From: Oscillospiraceae bacterium
GTDB lineage: Bacteria > Bacillota > Clostridia > Oscillospirales > Oscillospiraceae
Length of the DNA: 8,100 nt
Direction: 5' to 3'
Assembly (NCBI GenBank): GCA_902766215.1
Contig: CACXCV010000139.1
Coordinates: 1 to 8,100, forward strand
Each line of letters begins with the position of its first letter. Position 1 is the first letter of the stretch. A program made the translations under genes and the position numbers. Shown in pieces: positions 1 through 5,074 of the stretch. The notes beneath the pieces were generated by a model. The model saw only the letters and a list, made by a program, of their open reading frames with translations. It was not told the origin of the DNA and ran no database searches.

Positions 1-659
1 CGGCGGGTGCGCGTGCGGAGGATCGACTGCTTGCGCCGCCACCTGGCGATGTTGGCATGGTGGCCCGAGAGCAGAATCGGCGGCACCGCCAGCCCGTGCC
101 ACACCTCCGGCCGCGAATACTGGGGGTACTCCAGCATGCCGTTATAGTGGCTCTCGTCCTCAAAGCACTCCGGGTCGGGCAGCACGCCGGGCACCATGCG
201 GGCCACCGCGTCGGCGATGGCCATGGCCGGAATCTCGCCGCCGGTGAGGACAAAGTCGCCGATGGACAGCTCCTCGTCCACGCACTCGTCAATAAAGCGC
301 TGATCCACGCCCTCATAGTGGCCGCAGACCAGAATCAGGTTGTCATACTGCAGCAGCCGCCTGGCCTCGGTCTGGTTGAAGGTTGCACCCGCCGGGGACA
401 TGAAGATGGTGTGTACCGGGCCCATGGCCTCGTCGCACAGGTGCTCCCAGAGGCGATAGAGAGGGTCGGCCTGCAGCACCGCGCCGCGGCCGCCGCCATA
501 GGGATAGTCGTCCACCTGCAGCTGCTTGTTGGCCGTCCAGTCGCGGATCTGGTGCGCCTCGATGCGGATATGACCCCGCTCCTGCGCCCGGCCCAGGATC
601 GACTCGTTCATCATGTCCCCCACCGTGTCGGGGAACAGCGTCATAATGTCAATCCGCAT
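1..659 (-). CDS. trmD: tRNA (guanine37-N1)-methyltransferase TrmD (3' end beyond window)
   Basis: TrmD uses SAM to methylate N1 of G37 next to the anticodon, which prevents +1 frameshifting; it acts in the cytoplasm as a knotted homodimer. I translated 219 codons from the ATG at 659. The N-terminus MRIDIMTLFP is typical. Conserved elements include YGGGRGA (~54-60), CGHYEGVDQRF (~112-122) and SIGDFVLTGGE (~132-142) of the trefoil-knot SAM site, then R154 and D168, which align with the E. coli catalytic R154 and D169, and RPEVWHGL plus the SGHHANIARWRRKQS tail. The family is about 240-250 aa, so roughly 20-30 residues are cut off by the window edge. The start lies 11 nt inside the end of rimM, which suggests translational coupling. 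It is the last gene seen in the operon; rplS would be the usual next gene, but it lies outside the window. Confidence 0.96.
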   Translation of the reverse strand, partial: MRIDIMTLFPDTVGDMMNESILGRAQERGHIRIEAHQIRDWTANKQLQVDDYPYGGGRGAVLQADPLYRLWEHLCDEAMGPVHTIFMSPAGATFNQTEARRLLQYDNLILVCGHYEGVDQRFIDECVDEELSIGDFVLTGGEIPAMAIADAVARMVPGVLPDPECFEDESHYNGMLEYPQYSRPEVWHGLAVPPILLSGHHANIARWRRKQSILRTRTR

Positions 660-1143
660 CGGCCTGCATCCCCTCTACCAGCCGGACCGTCACGCCGGCC
701 TGCGGATCCACGTGCAGCACATACTCGCGCACCACGGGGATCAGATACTCGTGCGCGCCGCGCACCACATAGACGTCGTTGGCCGGGAGGGTGAGCACCT
801 CGGCAATCCTGCCGATTTCCTCGCCCCCGGCAAACACCGGCAGGCCGATCAGGTCGGCGATGAACACCGCGCCTTCGTCCAGCCGCGCCTGACTGCGGTC
901 GATGCGCAGCACCCGGCCCCGCAGGGCGGCGGCAGCCTCCACCGTGTCCACACCCGCCAGCTTGAGCAGCACCTGCTGCTTGTGAACCCGCGCCTGCTCC
1001 ACGGCGTATTCCGTGCCGTCGATCTTCACCCGGTCAAAATCCAGCAGGAAGGACGGCCCGTCCGCCCATGGCTCGACCTTTACCTCGCCGCGCACGCCGT
1101 GGGTGCCGACAATCTTTCCGGCCTCCAGCCATTGCCACTGCAT
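649..1143 (-). CDS. rimM: 16S rRNA processing / 30S maturation factor RimM
   Basis: RimM binds ribosomal protein S19 and helps assemble the 30S head and process 16S rRNA. The 164-aa product has the expected two parts. The N-terminal RimM beta-barrel (about 1-85) contains the signature GKIVGTHGVRGEVKVEPW (~9-26). The C-terminal PRC-barrel-like domain (about 90-160) contains DLIGLPVF, an EEIGRIAEVL strand and YLIPVVREYVLHVD. I chose the ATG at 1143 because the protein then starts at MQWQWLEAG, as in the family, with a GGGGGAG ribosome binding site just upstream. The frame is open further upstream to 1317, but that extension reads through the khpA-rimM gap and part of khpA. Its TGA stop at 649-651 overlaps trmD by 11 nt. 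A GC-rich hairpin precedes the gene. Confidence 0.95.
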   Translation of the reverse strand: MQWQWLEAGKIVGTHGVRGEVKVEPWADGPSFLLDFDRVKIDGTEYAVEQARVHKQQVLLKLAGVDTVEAAAALRGRVLRIDRSQARLDEGAVFIADLIGLPVFAGGEEIGRIAEVLTLPANDVYVVRGAHEYLIPVVREYVLHVDPQAGVTVRLVEGMQADAD

Positions 1144-1186
1144 ATGTTTCTCCCCCTCTTGTATGAAACACGATTCATGATACGCG

Positions 1187-1212
1187 AAATGCGCGGCGTT
1201 TGCCGCGCATTT
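1187..1212 (-). promoter_or_regulatory. Perfect 11-bp hairpin between khpA and rimM
   Basis: The arms 1187-1197 and 1202-1212 are fully complementary (core GCGCGGC/GCCGCGC) around a 4-nt loop, which is AAAC on the transcribed minus strand. It sits in the 76-nt gap between the khpA stop and the rimM ATG. In the direction of transcription it is followed only by UUU and then CGCG, so it makes a weak terminator at best. A-rich sequence precedes it, so on the opposite strand it would look more like a terminator (TTTGTTGTTTT). I infer partial attenuation or an mRNA processing/stability element that lowers rimM-trmD relative to rpsP, or a block to antisense transcription. Confidence 0.6.
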
Positions 1213-1219
1213 GTTGTTT

Positions 1220-1447
1220 TCAGTCCACGATGTCCATCGTGACCTTTTCACCGCGGCGCTGGGCAGCGGCCTTGAGAACCGTCCGCAGGTCACGGGCAAT
1301 GCGGCCCTGACGGCCAATCACCTTGCCCATGTCCTCCTGGGCGACCCGCAGCTCCAGCAGCGTCTCCTCGCCCTGGGTCTCGGTAATGGAGACCTGGTCG
1401 GGATGCTCTACCAGATTCTGCACCATATAGGCCAGCAGTTCCTTCAT
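1220..1447 (-). CDS. khpA: KH-domain RNA-binding protein KhpA (YlqC family)
   Basis: This is a 75-aa single KH-domain protein. KhpA binds RNA, partners with KhpB/Jag in several Firmicutes, and influences cell elongation and division; the ligand cannot be read from this sequence. The core is visible as VAQEDMGKVIGRQGRIARDLR, with the nucleic-acid-gripping GxxG loop as GRQG (~45-48) between two helices. The family length of about 75-80 aa is matched by starting at the ATG at 1447 (MKELLAYMV), where all members begin similarly. The longer open frame to 1528 would overlap rpsP out of frame and is rejected. It lies 11 nt after rpsP with a short GAGG ribosome binding site, the standard place for ylqC between rpsP and rimM. 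Confidence 0.94.
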   Translation of the reverse strand: MKELLAYMVQNLVEHPDQVSITETQGEETLLELRVAQEDMGKVIGRQGRIARDLRTVLKAAAQRRGEKVTMDIVD

Positions 1448-1458
1448 GGCAGCCTCGC

Positions 1459-1698
1459 TTACAGCGCGCCGGCCTTTTTCAGCAGGGCACGGACAGTGTC
1501 GGTGGGCTGAGCGCCGTTCTTGATCCACTCCTGGGCCTTCTCCGCGTCAACCGTGACGGTGGCGGGATCGGTCAGGGGGTTATAGGTGCCGATTTCTTCG
1601 ATGAAGCGGCCGTCACGGGGATAGCGGGAGTCGGCCACGACGATGCGGTAGAAAGGAGCCTTCTTTGCACCCATTCTGCGCAGTCTGATCTTTACCAT
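1459..1698 (-). CDS. rpsP: 30S ribosomal protein S16
   Basis: S16 is a primary-stage assembly protein of the 30S body that binds 16S rRNA helices. The 79-aa product starts MVKIRLRRMGAKKAPFYRIV, which is near-invariant in the family. It continues with VADSRYPRDGRFIEEIGTYNP and ends with the conserved GAQPTDTVRALLKKAG. Start choice: the ATG at 1698 has GAGGTGAT at the right distance; an in-frame ATG 30 nt upstream would add residues foreign to S16. It is the third gene of the operon, 67 nt after ffh and 11 nt before khpA. The ffh-rpsP gap holds a bulged hairpin but no terminator. Confidence 0.98.
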   Translation of the reverse strand: MVKIRLRRMGAKKAPFYRIVVADSRYPRDGRFIEEIGTYNPLTDPATVTVDAEKAQEWIKNGAQPTDTVRALLKKAGAL

Positions 1699-1734
1699 GG
1701 GTATCACCTCTTTGCATAATTTCATCAATCTATC

Positions 1735-1758
1735 TCGAACAGCACGCGGCTGTGTCGA
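1735..1758 (-). promoter_or_regulatory. Bulged hairpin in the ffh-rpsP gap
   Basis: TCGA (1735-1738) plus ACAGC (1739-1743) pairs with GCTGT (1749-1753) and TCGA (1755-1758), leaving one bulged base at 1754 and a 5-nt loop. No U-run follows on the minus strand, so it is not an intrinsic terminator. It lies about 35 nt upstream of the rpsP ATG. A role in mRNA stability or S16 regulation is only a guess. Confidence 0.35.
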
Positions 1759-1765
1759 TGCTCTG

Positions 1766-3139
1766 TTACATGCCGGGCAGGTTGAATCCGCCCATGCCGC
1801 CGGGCAGATTGCCCATGCCGCGCATCATGCGCTTGCGCTTTTTGGCGCTGCCGCCGGTCACCTGCTTCATCATGGACTGCATCATTTCAAACTGCTTGAG
1901 CAGCTTGTTCAGCTCCTCGACCTTCACGCCGGAGCCGGCTGCAATGCGCTTTTTACGCGAATGGTTCAGGCACGCGGGATTCTCGCGCTCATAGGCTGTC
2001 ATGGAAAGGATCATGGCCTCGGTATGGCTCAGCGCCTTTTCGTCGATGGTTGCGCCTTTCAGCGCCCCGGCGTTCACACCAGGCATCATGGCCAGCACGT
2101 CCTGAATGTCGCCCATGCCGCGCAGCTGCACCAACTGATCGTAGTAGTCCTGCAGAGTAAAGCGGTTGGAACGGAGCTTCTGCTCCAGCTCGGCGGCCTT
2201 CTTCTCGTCAAAGGCAGCCTCGGCCTTTTCAATCAGCGTCAGCACGTCGCCCATGCCCAGAATCCGGCTGGCCATCCGCTCGGGGTGGAACGGCTCGATC
2301 TGGTCGAGCTTCTCGCCCGAACCGGCAAACTTGATCGGCTTGCCGGTAATGGCCTTGACGCTCAGGGCTGCGCCGCCGCGGGCGTCGCCGTCCAGCTTGG
2401 TCAGCATCACCGAGTCGATGTCCAACCATTCGTTGAAGCTCTGCGCGGCGTTCACCGCGTCCTGGCCGGTCATGGCGTCAACCACCAGCATGATCTCGTC
2501 GGGCTTGACCTCGGCCTTGATGGCCTTCAGCTCCTCCATCAGCGCCTCGTCCACATGCAGGCGGCCTGCCGTGTCAAGGAACACCATATCGTTGCCATGG
2601 CTGGATGCCCACTCGACCGCGTGCCTGGCGATCTCCACCGGGTTGCCCTGCCCCTCTTCAAACACAGGGATGTCCAGCTGCCCGCCGACAATCTGCAGCT
2701 GCCGGATGGCCGCGGGACGGTACACGTCGCACGCCACCAGCAGCGGGCGCTTGCCCTGCTTTTTCATATAGCCGGCCAGCTTGCCACCGTTGGTGGTTTT
2801 ACCCGCGCCCTGCAGGCCCACCAGCATCACAACCGTGGGCGGCTTGGAGGCAATGTTCAGCTTCTGCGACTGGCTGCCCATCAGGGCAATCAGCTCTTCA
2901 TTGACGATCTTCACGATCATCTGCGCCGGGGTCAGCGACTCGAGCACGTCTTTGCCCACGGCCCGTTCGGACACGCTTTTGACAAAGTCCTTGACGACCT
3001 TATAGCTGACGTCGGCCTCCAGCAGGGCCAGGCGGATTTCGCGCATGGCCTCCTTGATGTCGGCCTCGCTCAGGCGGCCTTTGCCGCGCAGGCGCTTGAA
3101 CGCCGCATTGAGTTTTTCGGACAGCCCTTCAAACGCCAT
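1766..3139 (-). CDS. ffh: Signal recognition particle GTPase Ffh (SRP54)
   Basis: Ffh binds the SRP (4.5S/6S-type) RNA and the hydrophobic signal of nascent chains, then hands the ribosome to FtsY at the membrane through reciprocal GTP hydrolysis. The product is 457 aa, near the family norm of about 450. The N domain (1-90, four-helix) is followed by the G domain: G1 GLQGAGKTT (~108-116), the CDVYRPAA box (~137-144), G3 DTAGR (~189-193), G4 TKLDGDARGG (~247-256) and the closing GSGEKLDQIEPFHPER (~273-288). The methionine-rich M domain (~300-457) contains ILSMTAYER, SRKKRIAAGSG and the QFEMMQSMMKQV helix, and ends in a Gly/Met tail. The ATG at 3139 has GGGAGGG upstream and the canonical MAFEGLSEKL start; the extension to 3235 overlaps ylxM and is not used. 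It lies 19 nt after ylxM. Confidence 0.98.
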   Translation of the reverse strand: MAFEGLSEKLNAAFKRLRGKGRLSEADIKEAMREIRLALLEADVSYKVVKDFVKSVSERAVGKDVLESLTPAQMIVKIVNEELIALMGSQSQKLNIASKPPTVVMLVGLQGAGKTTNGGKLAGYMKKQGKRPLLVACDVYRPAAIRQLQIVGGQLDIPVFEEGQGNPVEIARHAVEWASSHGNDMVFLDTAGRLHVDEALMEELKAIKAEVKPDEIMLVVDAMTGQDAVNAAQSFNEWLDIDSVMLTKLDGDARGGAALSVKAITGKPIKFAGSGEKLDQIEPFHPERMASRILGMGDVLTLIEKAEAAFDEKKAAELEQKLRSNRFTLQDYYDQLVQLRGMGDIQDVLAMMPGVNAGALKGATIDEKALSHTEAMILSMTAYERENPACLNHSRKKRIAAGSGVKVEELNKLLKQFEMMQSMMKQVTGGSAKKRKRMMRGMGNLPGGMGGFNLPGM

Positions 3140-3158
3140 CTTGTCCCTCCCGTGTGTG

Positions 3159-3506
3159 TCACTCTTCCAGTGCGGCCAGCGCCGCAAGAATCGCCGCTGC
3201 CGCCGCGCCGACAGCCGGGTCGCCACTGTGCGCAAGCGCCTGGGCCTCGGTGCGGATCACGTGGGCCGCCGCCGCCGTGCGGCGGACGCGGGCCACGCAG
3301 CCTGTTTTCTGTTCCAGCTCCAGCAGGGCGTTTTCCGACCGGCGCAGCGCGTCGTGGACGGCCTGGCGGGAAATGCCGGTGTTTTCGGCAATCTCGGACA
3401 GAGACAGATCCTGGTTGAAGCTCATCTCGCACAGCTCGCGCTGACGGTCGGTCAGCAGCTCGCCATAGTAGTCCAGCAGGAGGCCCCATTCGACGGTCTG
3501 TTCCAC
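3159..3506 (-). CDS. ylxM: YlxM-type DNA-binding/SRP-associated HTH protein
   Basis: This is the 115-aa YlxM/p13 family protein that precedes ffh in most Firmicutes. The streptococcal homologue modulates the SRP pathway (SRP RNA and GTPase interactions). The N-terminal half carries a sigma-70 region-4-like helix-turn-helix: GLLLDYYGELLTDRQREL, then LSLSEIAENTGISRQAVHDALRR (~35-57). A coiled segment with RRSENALLELEQKTG follows. The C-terminal 45 residues are Ala-rich (AAAAAILAALAALEE) and weakly conserved. The start is GTG at 3506, with an AGGGGGGGAG ribosome binding site about 7 nt upstream, so initiation may be moderate. First gene of the operon, just downstream of its promoter. Confidence 0.92.
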   Translation of the reverse strand: MEQTVEWGLLLDYYGELLTDRQRELCEMSFNQDLSLSEIAENTGISRQAVHDALRRSENALLELEQKTGCVARVRRTAAAAHVIRTEAQALAHSGDPAVGAAAAAILAALAALEE

Positions 3507-3532
3507 GGCGCTCCCCCCCTGAACAAAATGCA

Positions 3533-3558
3533 GGTGTCAAGGCAGCTGCCTTAACACC
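3533..3558 (-). promoter_or_regulatory. 5'-terminal hairpin of the ylxM-ffh operon mRNA
   Basis: An 11-bp stem with one G-U pair and an AGCU tetraloop begins almost exactly at the predicted +1 (about 3557-3558) of the operon promoter. On the minus strand it is followed by TGCATTTTGTT, so the U-run starts 4 nt after the stem. Two readings are possible: a 5' cap-like stem that protects the mRNA, or a weak attenuator. I favour the former because the U-run is short and displaced. Confidence 0.55.
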
Positions 3559-3563
3559 CGCTT

Positions 3564-3592
3564 ATCATAGCACAGCGCAGCGCAGCTGTCAA
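3564..3592 (-). promoter_or_regulatory. Sigma-A promoter of the ylxM-ffh-rpsP operon
   Basis: On the minus strand: -35 TTGACA (3587-3592), a 17-nt spacer, and -10 TATGAT (3564-3569). This is a consensus -35 and a five-of-six -10 at ideal spacing. The predicted start is near 3557-3558, about 50 nt upstream of the ylxM GTG. The -35 lies in one arm of an 8-bp inverted repeat (3585-3610). Confidence 0.88.
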
Positions 3593-3610
3593 GCGCTTTT
3601 TGTTGACAGC
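3585..3610. repeat. 8-bp inverted repeat overlapping the operon -35 box
   Basis: GCTGTCAA (3585-3592) and TTGACAGC (3603-3610) are perfect inverted repeats separated by 10 nt that include a T5 run (A5 on the minus strand). It begins 6 nt after the trmO stop codon. As RNA from the minus strand it can form a hairpin but lacks a following U-tract, so it is a poor trmO terminator. As DNA it could be an operator covering the -35. Confidence 0.6.
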
Positions 3611-3616
3611 CGCCGC

Positions 3617-4297
3617 TCAGGCAATCTCCACCACATGCAGCACGCCGCCGTCCACACGAAAGCGCACCTCCAGCCCGGCAAAGGTCATGCCGTATACCCG
3701 CGCCGGGTCGTTCTGATAGGTGGGGCGCGGGTCCTGGGCCAGCACGCCCCGCAGCGCCGCACGCTGCTCCAGCGGCACCGGCTGCAGCAGCGCCGCCGGG
3801 ATGTCCACCGTCAGCGTGCGCCGGGGCGCCGCGTCGGTAAAGCCACCCGACGCCTCCGGATGGGCGTCGGCATAGGGCAGATAGGGCTTGATGTCAAAAA
3901 TCGGCGTGCCGTCCATCAGGTCGGCCCCGGCCACCCGCAGCACCGGGCCGCGCCCATCGCAGCACAGGCCCAGCAGCCGCACGCAGGACAGGCCGATGGG
4001 GTTGGGTCGGAAGGGCGAGCGCGTGGCAAACACGCCCATGCGCGTGTTGCCGCCCAGCCGCGGCGGCCGCACCGTGGGCGACCAGCTCTCCTGCCGTGCG
4101 GCGGAAAAGTGCCACAGCAGCCACAGATAGTCAAAGTCCTCAATGCCGCGCAGTGCATCGGGGCTGCGGTATGCCGGCTCAAACACGATCTCCGCCTCCA
4201 GCTCCGGCACCAGTCCGCTCTGGCGCGGCACGCCGAACTTGGTGGCAAAGGGGCTGCAGATGTACGCAATGGGCTGCATCAGCACCGGTTCTGCCAT
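3617..4297 (-). CDS. trmO: tRNA (N6-threonylcarbamoyladenosine37-N6)-methyltransferase TrmO
   Basis: TrmO (TsaA, YaeB, VirR-like) uses SAM to methylate t6A37 to m6t6A37 in ANN-decoding tRNAs such as tRNA-Thr. The 226-aa product matches the family length (about 230). The N-terminal beta-barrel SAM-binding domain shows MQPIAYICSPFATKFGVPRQ (~7-26), the signature SPTVRPPRLGG then NTRMGVFATRSPFRPNPIG (~72-102), and DLMDGTPIFDIKPYLPYAD (~126-144). The C-terminal lobe includes DPRPTYQ and RVYGMTFAG. The ATG at 4297 is preceded by AAGGAGG at 8 nt; the internal Met7 has no comparable site. It has its own promoter (4351-4379). It may read through into the ylxM operon because no clear terminator follows. 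Confidence 0.95.
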   Translation of the reverse strand: MAEPVLMQPIAYICSPFATKFGVPRQSGLVPELEAEIVFEPAYRSPDALRGIEDFDYLWLLWHFSAARQESWSPTVRPPRLGGNTRMGVFATRSPFRPNPIGLSCVRLLGLCCDGRGPVLRVAGADLMDGTPIFDIKPYLPYADAHPEASGGFTDAAPRRTLTVDIPAALLQPVPLEQRAALRGVLAQDPRPTYQNDPARVYGMTFAGLEVRFRVDGGVLHVVEIA

Positions 4298-4321
4298 AGT
4301 GCGTTCCTCCTTGTGCTTTGT

Positions 4322-4336
4322 CGGGCGACGCGCCCG
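4322..4336 (-). promoter_or_regulatory. Small leader hairpin upstream of trmO
   Basis: CGGGCG (4322-4327) and CGCCCG (4331-4336) form a 6-bp stem with a 3-nt loop in the roughly 47-nt trmO leader. It is upstream of the ribosome binding site and would not occlude it. No U-run follows. Confidence 0.35.
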
Positions 4337-4350
4337 CAGCTTGTGCCCCT

Positions 4351-4379
4351 ACGATAGCACGCCCGCCCGGCAGTTGCAA
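4351..4379 (-). promoter_or_regulatory. Promoter of trmO
   Basis: Minus strand: -35 TTGCAA (4374-4379), a 17-nt GC-rich spacer, and -10 TATCGT (4351-4356). The predicted start is near 4344. It lies immediately (5 nt) after the stop of the broken 50-codon ORF. Confidence 0.7.
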
Positions 4380-4384
4380 GGGGT

Positions 4385-4548
4385 TTAGTCCTCCAAAGAG
4401 ATGTAAATCTCTTCTGTTTCCCGCTGCGCAGCCATGATCATCTCCCGCGCCTGTCCATAGTTATGCTTTTCTATTGCTTCCGCTATGTCAGACAGTACTC
4501 AGACAGTACATTGAATAAGCAGGCATACATCGCTTCATAGTTTGGCAT
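4385..4548 (-). pseudogene. Small ORF (50 codons) broken by an 11-bp tandem duplication
   Basis: Starting at the ATG at 4548, with GGAGGG 6 nt upstream, translation begins MPNYEAMYACLFNVLS and then hits TAG after 21 codons. The frame is broken by an exact tandem repeat of an 11-mer (4488-4498 and 4499-4509). Removing one copy restores a continuous 50-aa protein that continues DIAEAIEKHNYGQAREMIMA and ends EEIYISLED before TAA at 4385-4387. The restored product is acidic, apparently all-helical and lacks a membrane segment. Small proteins of this sort (an aromatic MxNYxxMY start and an ETEEIYI-like end) are, from memory, common in gut Clostridia, with unknown function. It lies divergent from the XRE gene behind a perfect promoter. 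It may be a true pseudogene, a slippage-switchable gene or a sequencing/assembly error. Confidence 0.75.
4488..4509. repeat. Exact 11-bp tandem duplication
   Basis: TCAGACAGTAC occurs twice, head to tail (4488-4498, 4499-4509). The flanking bases do not continue the repeat. Because 11 is not a multiple of 3, it shifts the frame of the small minus-strand ORF. Confidence 0.95.
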
Positions 4549-4597
4549 GGTTTACCCTCCATTTGGTAATTCTATATTTTAACAGCTTCCGTTTCCA

Positions 4598-4626
4598 ATT
4601 ATAAGATCGAGAATGATATGTGTCAA
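4598..4626 (-). promoter_or_regulatory. Perfect-consensus promoter of the broken small ORF
   Basis: Minus strand: TTGACA (4621-4626), 17-nt spacer, TATAAT (4598-4603), a full match to the sigma-A consensus. The predicted start is near 4591, giving a leader of about 43 nt before the ATG at 4548. It is divergent from the XRE promoter, with the two -35 regions only about 15-25 bp apart. Confidence 0.85.
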
Positions 4627-4641
4627 TAGCGCAGCGATGTT

Positions 4642-4679
4642 TTGACAAGGTTTATGAGATGTATAAACAGCTGTATAAT
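4642..4679 (+). promoter_or_regulatory. Promoter region of the XRE gene
   Basis: The -10 TATAAT is at 4674-4679. At 17-bp spacing the -35 is the weak TTTATG (4651-4656). A better -35, TTGACA (4642-4647), lies 26 bp from that -10, or 14 bp from an alternative TATAAA (4662-4667). The pairing is therefore ambiguous. A weak -35 inside the operator candidate would suit a regulated promoter. Confidence 0.55.
4650..4668. promoter_or_regulatory. Candidate XRE operator (GTTTAT-N7-ATAAAC)
   Basis: This is a 19-bp inverted repeat with 6-bp perfect arms (4650-4655 and 4663-4668). It overlaps the -35/spacer region of the XRE promoter and lies just beyond the -35 of the divergent promoter. The position suits a dimeric HTH repressor that controls itself and possibly the divergent ORF. 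Binding is inferred only. Confidence 0.5.
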
Positions 4680-4729
4680 AATCAAGCTCAAGGCAAATGC
4701 TGAATTTATTTAAGGAAGGTGGCTGCGCC

Positions 4730-4957
4730 ATGAAGCCGGAATACAAGCCACTGTATGAACAATTCGGTCTCAACGTGGTGTACTACCGCAAGCGCAAGCA
4801 CCTGACACAGCTCCAGCTGGCCGAGTTGGCCGAGGTTGACCGCAGCCACATCAGCGCCATTGAGCTGGGCAATGTCGGCGTTTCCTTTGACCTGATCTTC
4901 CGGCTCTGCGAGGTGCTGGATGTTTCACCGAAGGAGCTGTTCGATTTCCGCAGCTGA
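4730..4957 (+). CDS. XRE/Cro-CI family helix-turn-helix regulator (75 aa)
   Basis: This is a minimal DNA-binding repressor consisting of little more than one HTH_3 domain. After a short MKPEYKPLYEQFG lead come FGLNVVYYRKRKHLTQLQLAELAEV (helices 1-2, ~13-37) and the recognition helix RSHISAIELG (~39-48). Then SFDLIFRLCEVLDVSPKELF closes the five-helix fold. There is no metal-binding, peptidase or sensor domain. The ATG at 4730 follows an AAGGAAGG-type purine tract; an in-frame ATG at 4697 lacks a good site. Upstream DNA is notably AT-richer than the surroundings, suggesting acquired or remnant material (phage, plasmid or island), though the coding sequence itself is fairly GC-rich. Its target is unknown; autoregulation and control of the divergent small ORF are inferred from the layout. 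A strong terminator follows. Confidence 0.88.
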   Translation: MKPEYKPLYEQFGLNVVYYRKRKHLTQLQLAELAEVDRSHISAIELGNVGVSFDLIFRLCEVLDVSPKELFDFRS

Positions 4958-4963
4958 CCTTTC

Positions 4964-4991
4964 GTGCCGCCCACAGGGGCGGCACTTTTTT
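4964..4991 (+). terminator. Intrinsic terminator after the XRE gene
   Basis: A 9-bp perfect stem, GTGCCGCCC (4964-4972) with GGGCGGCAC (4977-4985), has an ACAG loop and is followed directly by six T (4986-4991). It lies 6 nt after the stop codon and separates the XRE gene from nadE. Confidence 0.93.
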
Positions 4992-5001
4992 GCCCGGCAG
5001 C

Positions 5002-5030
5002 TTGTCAAGGTCCCCGGCGGCGGGTATAAT
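5002..5030 (+). promoter_or_regulatory. Promoter of nadE
   Basis: -35 TTGTCA (5002-5007), 17-nt spacer, -10 TATAAT (5025-5030). The predicted start is near 5037, about 38 nt upstream of the nadE ATG. No regulator site or leader structure was recognised in this short leader. Confidence 0.85.
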
Positions 5031-5074
5031 ACAGGCAGTCTGACTTTTTTGCTTTGATAAAGGAGAATCCCGTC

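Noticed and set aside
1697..3418. Long open frame of 573 codons on the plus strand opposite ffh
   Set aside because: It is a mirror of GC-rich ffh/ylxM on the other strand: His/Leu/Gln-rich composition, no family signature, no ribosome binding site. ffh is unmistakable on the minus strand.
3603..3631. Plus-strand promoter from the TTGACA at 3603
   Set aside because: No -10-like hexamer at 16-18 bp and no plus-strand gene downstream.
4396..4413. 7-bp palindrome AAGAGAT-GTAA-ATCTCTT near the end of the broken small ORF
   Set aside because: Considered as a terminator, but no T-run follows on either strand and it encodes the conserved-looking EIYISL end, so it is probably incidental.
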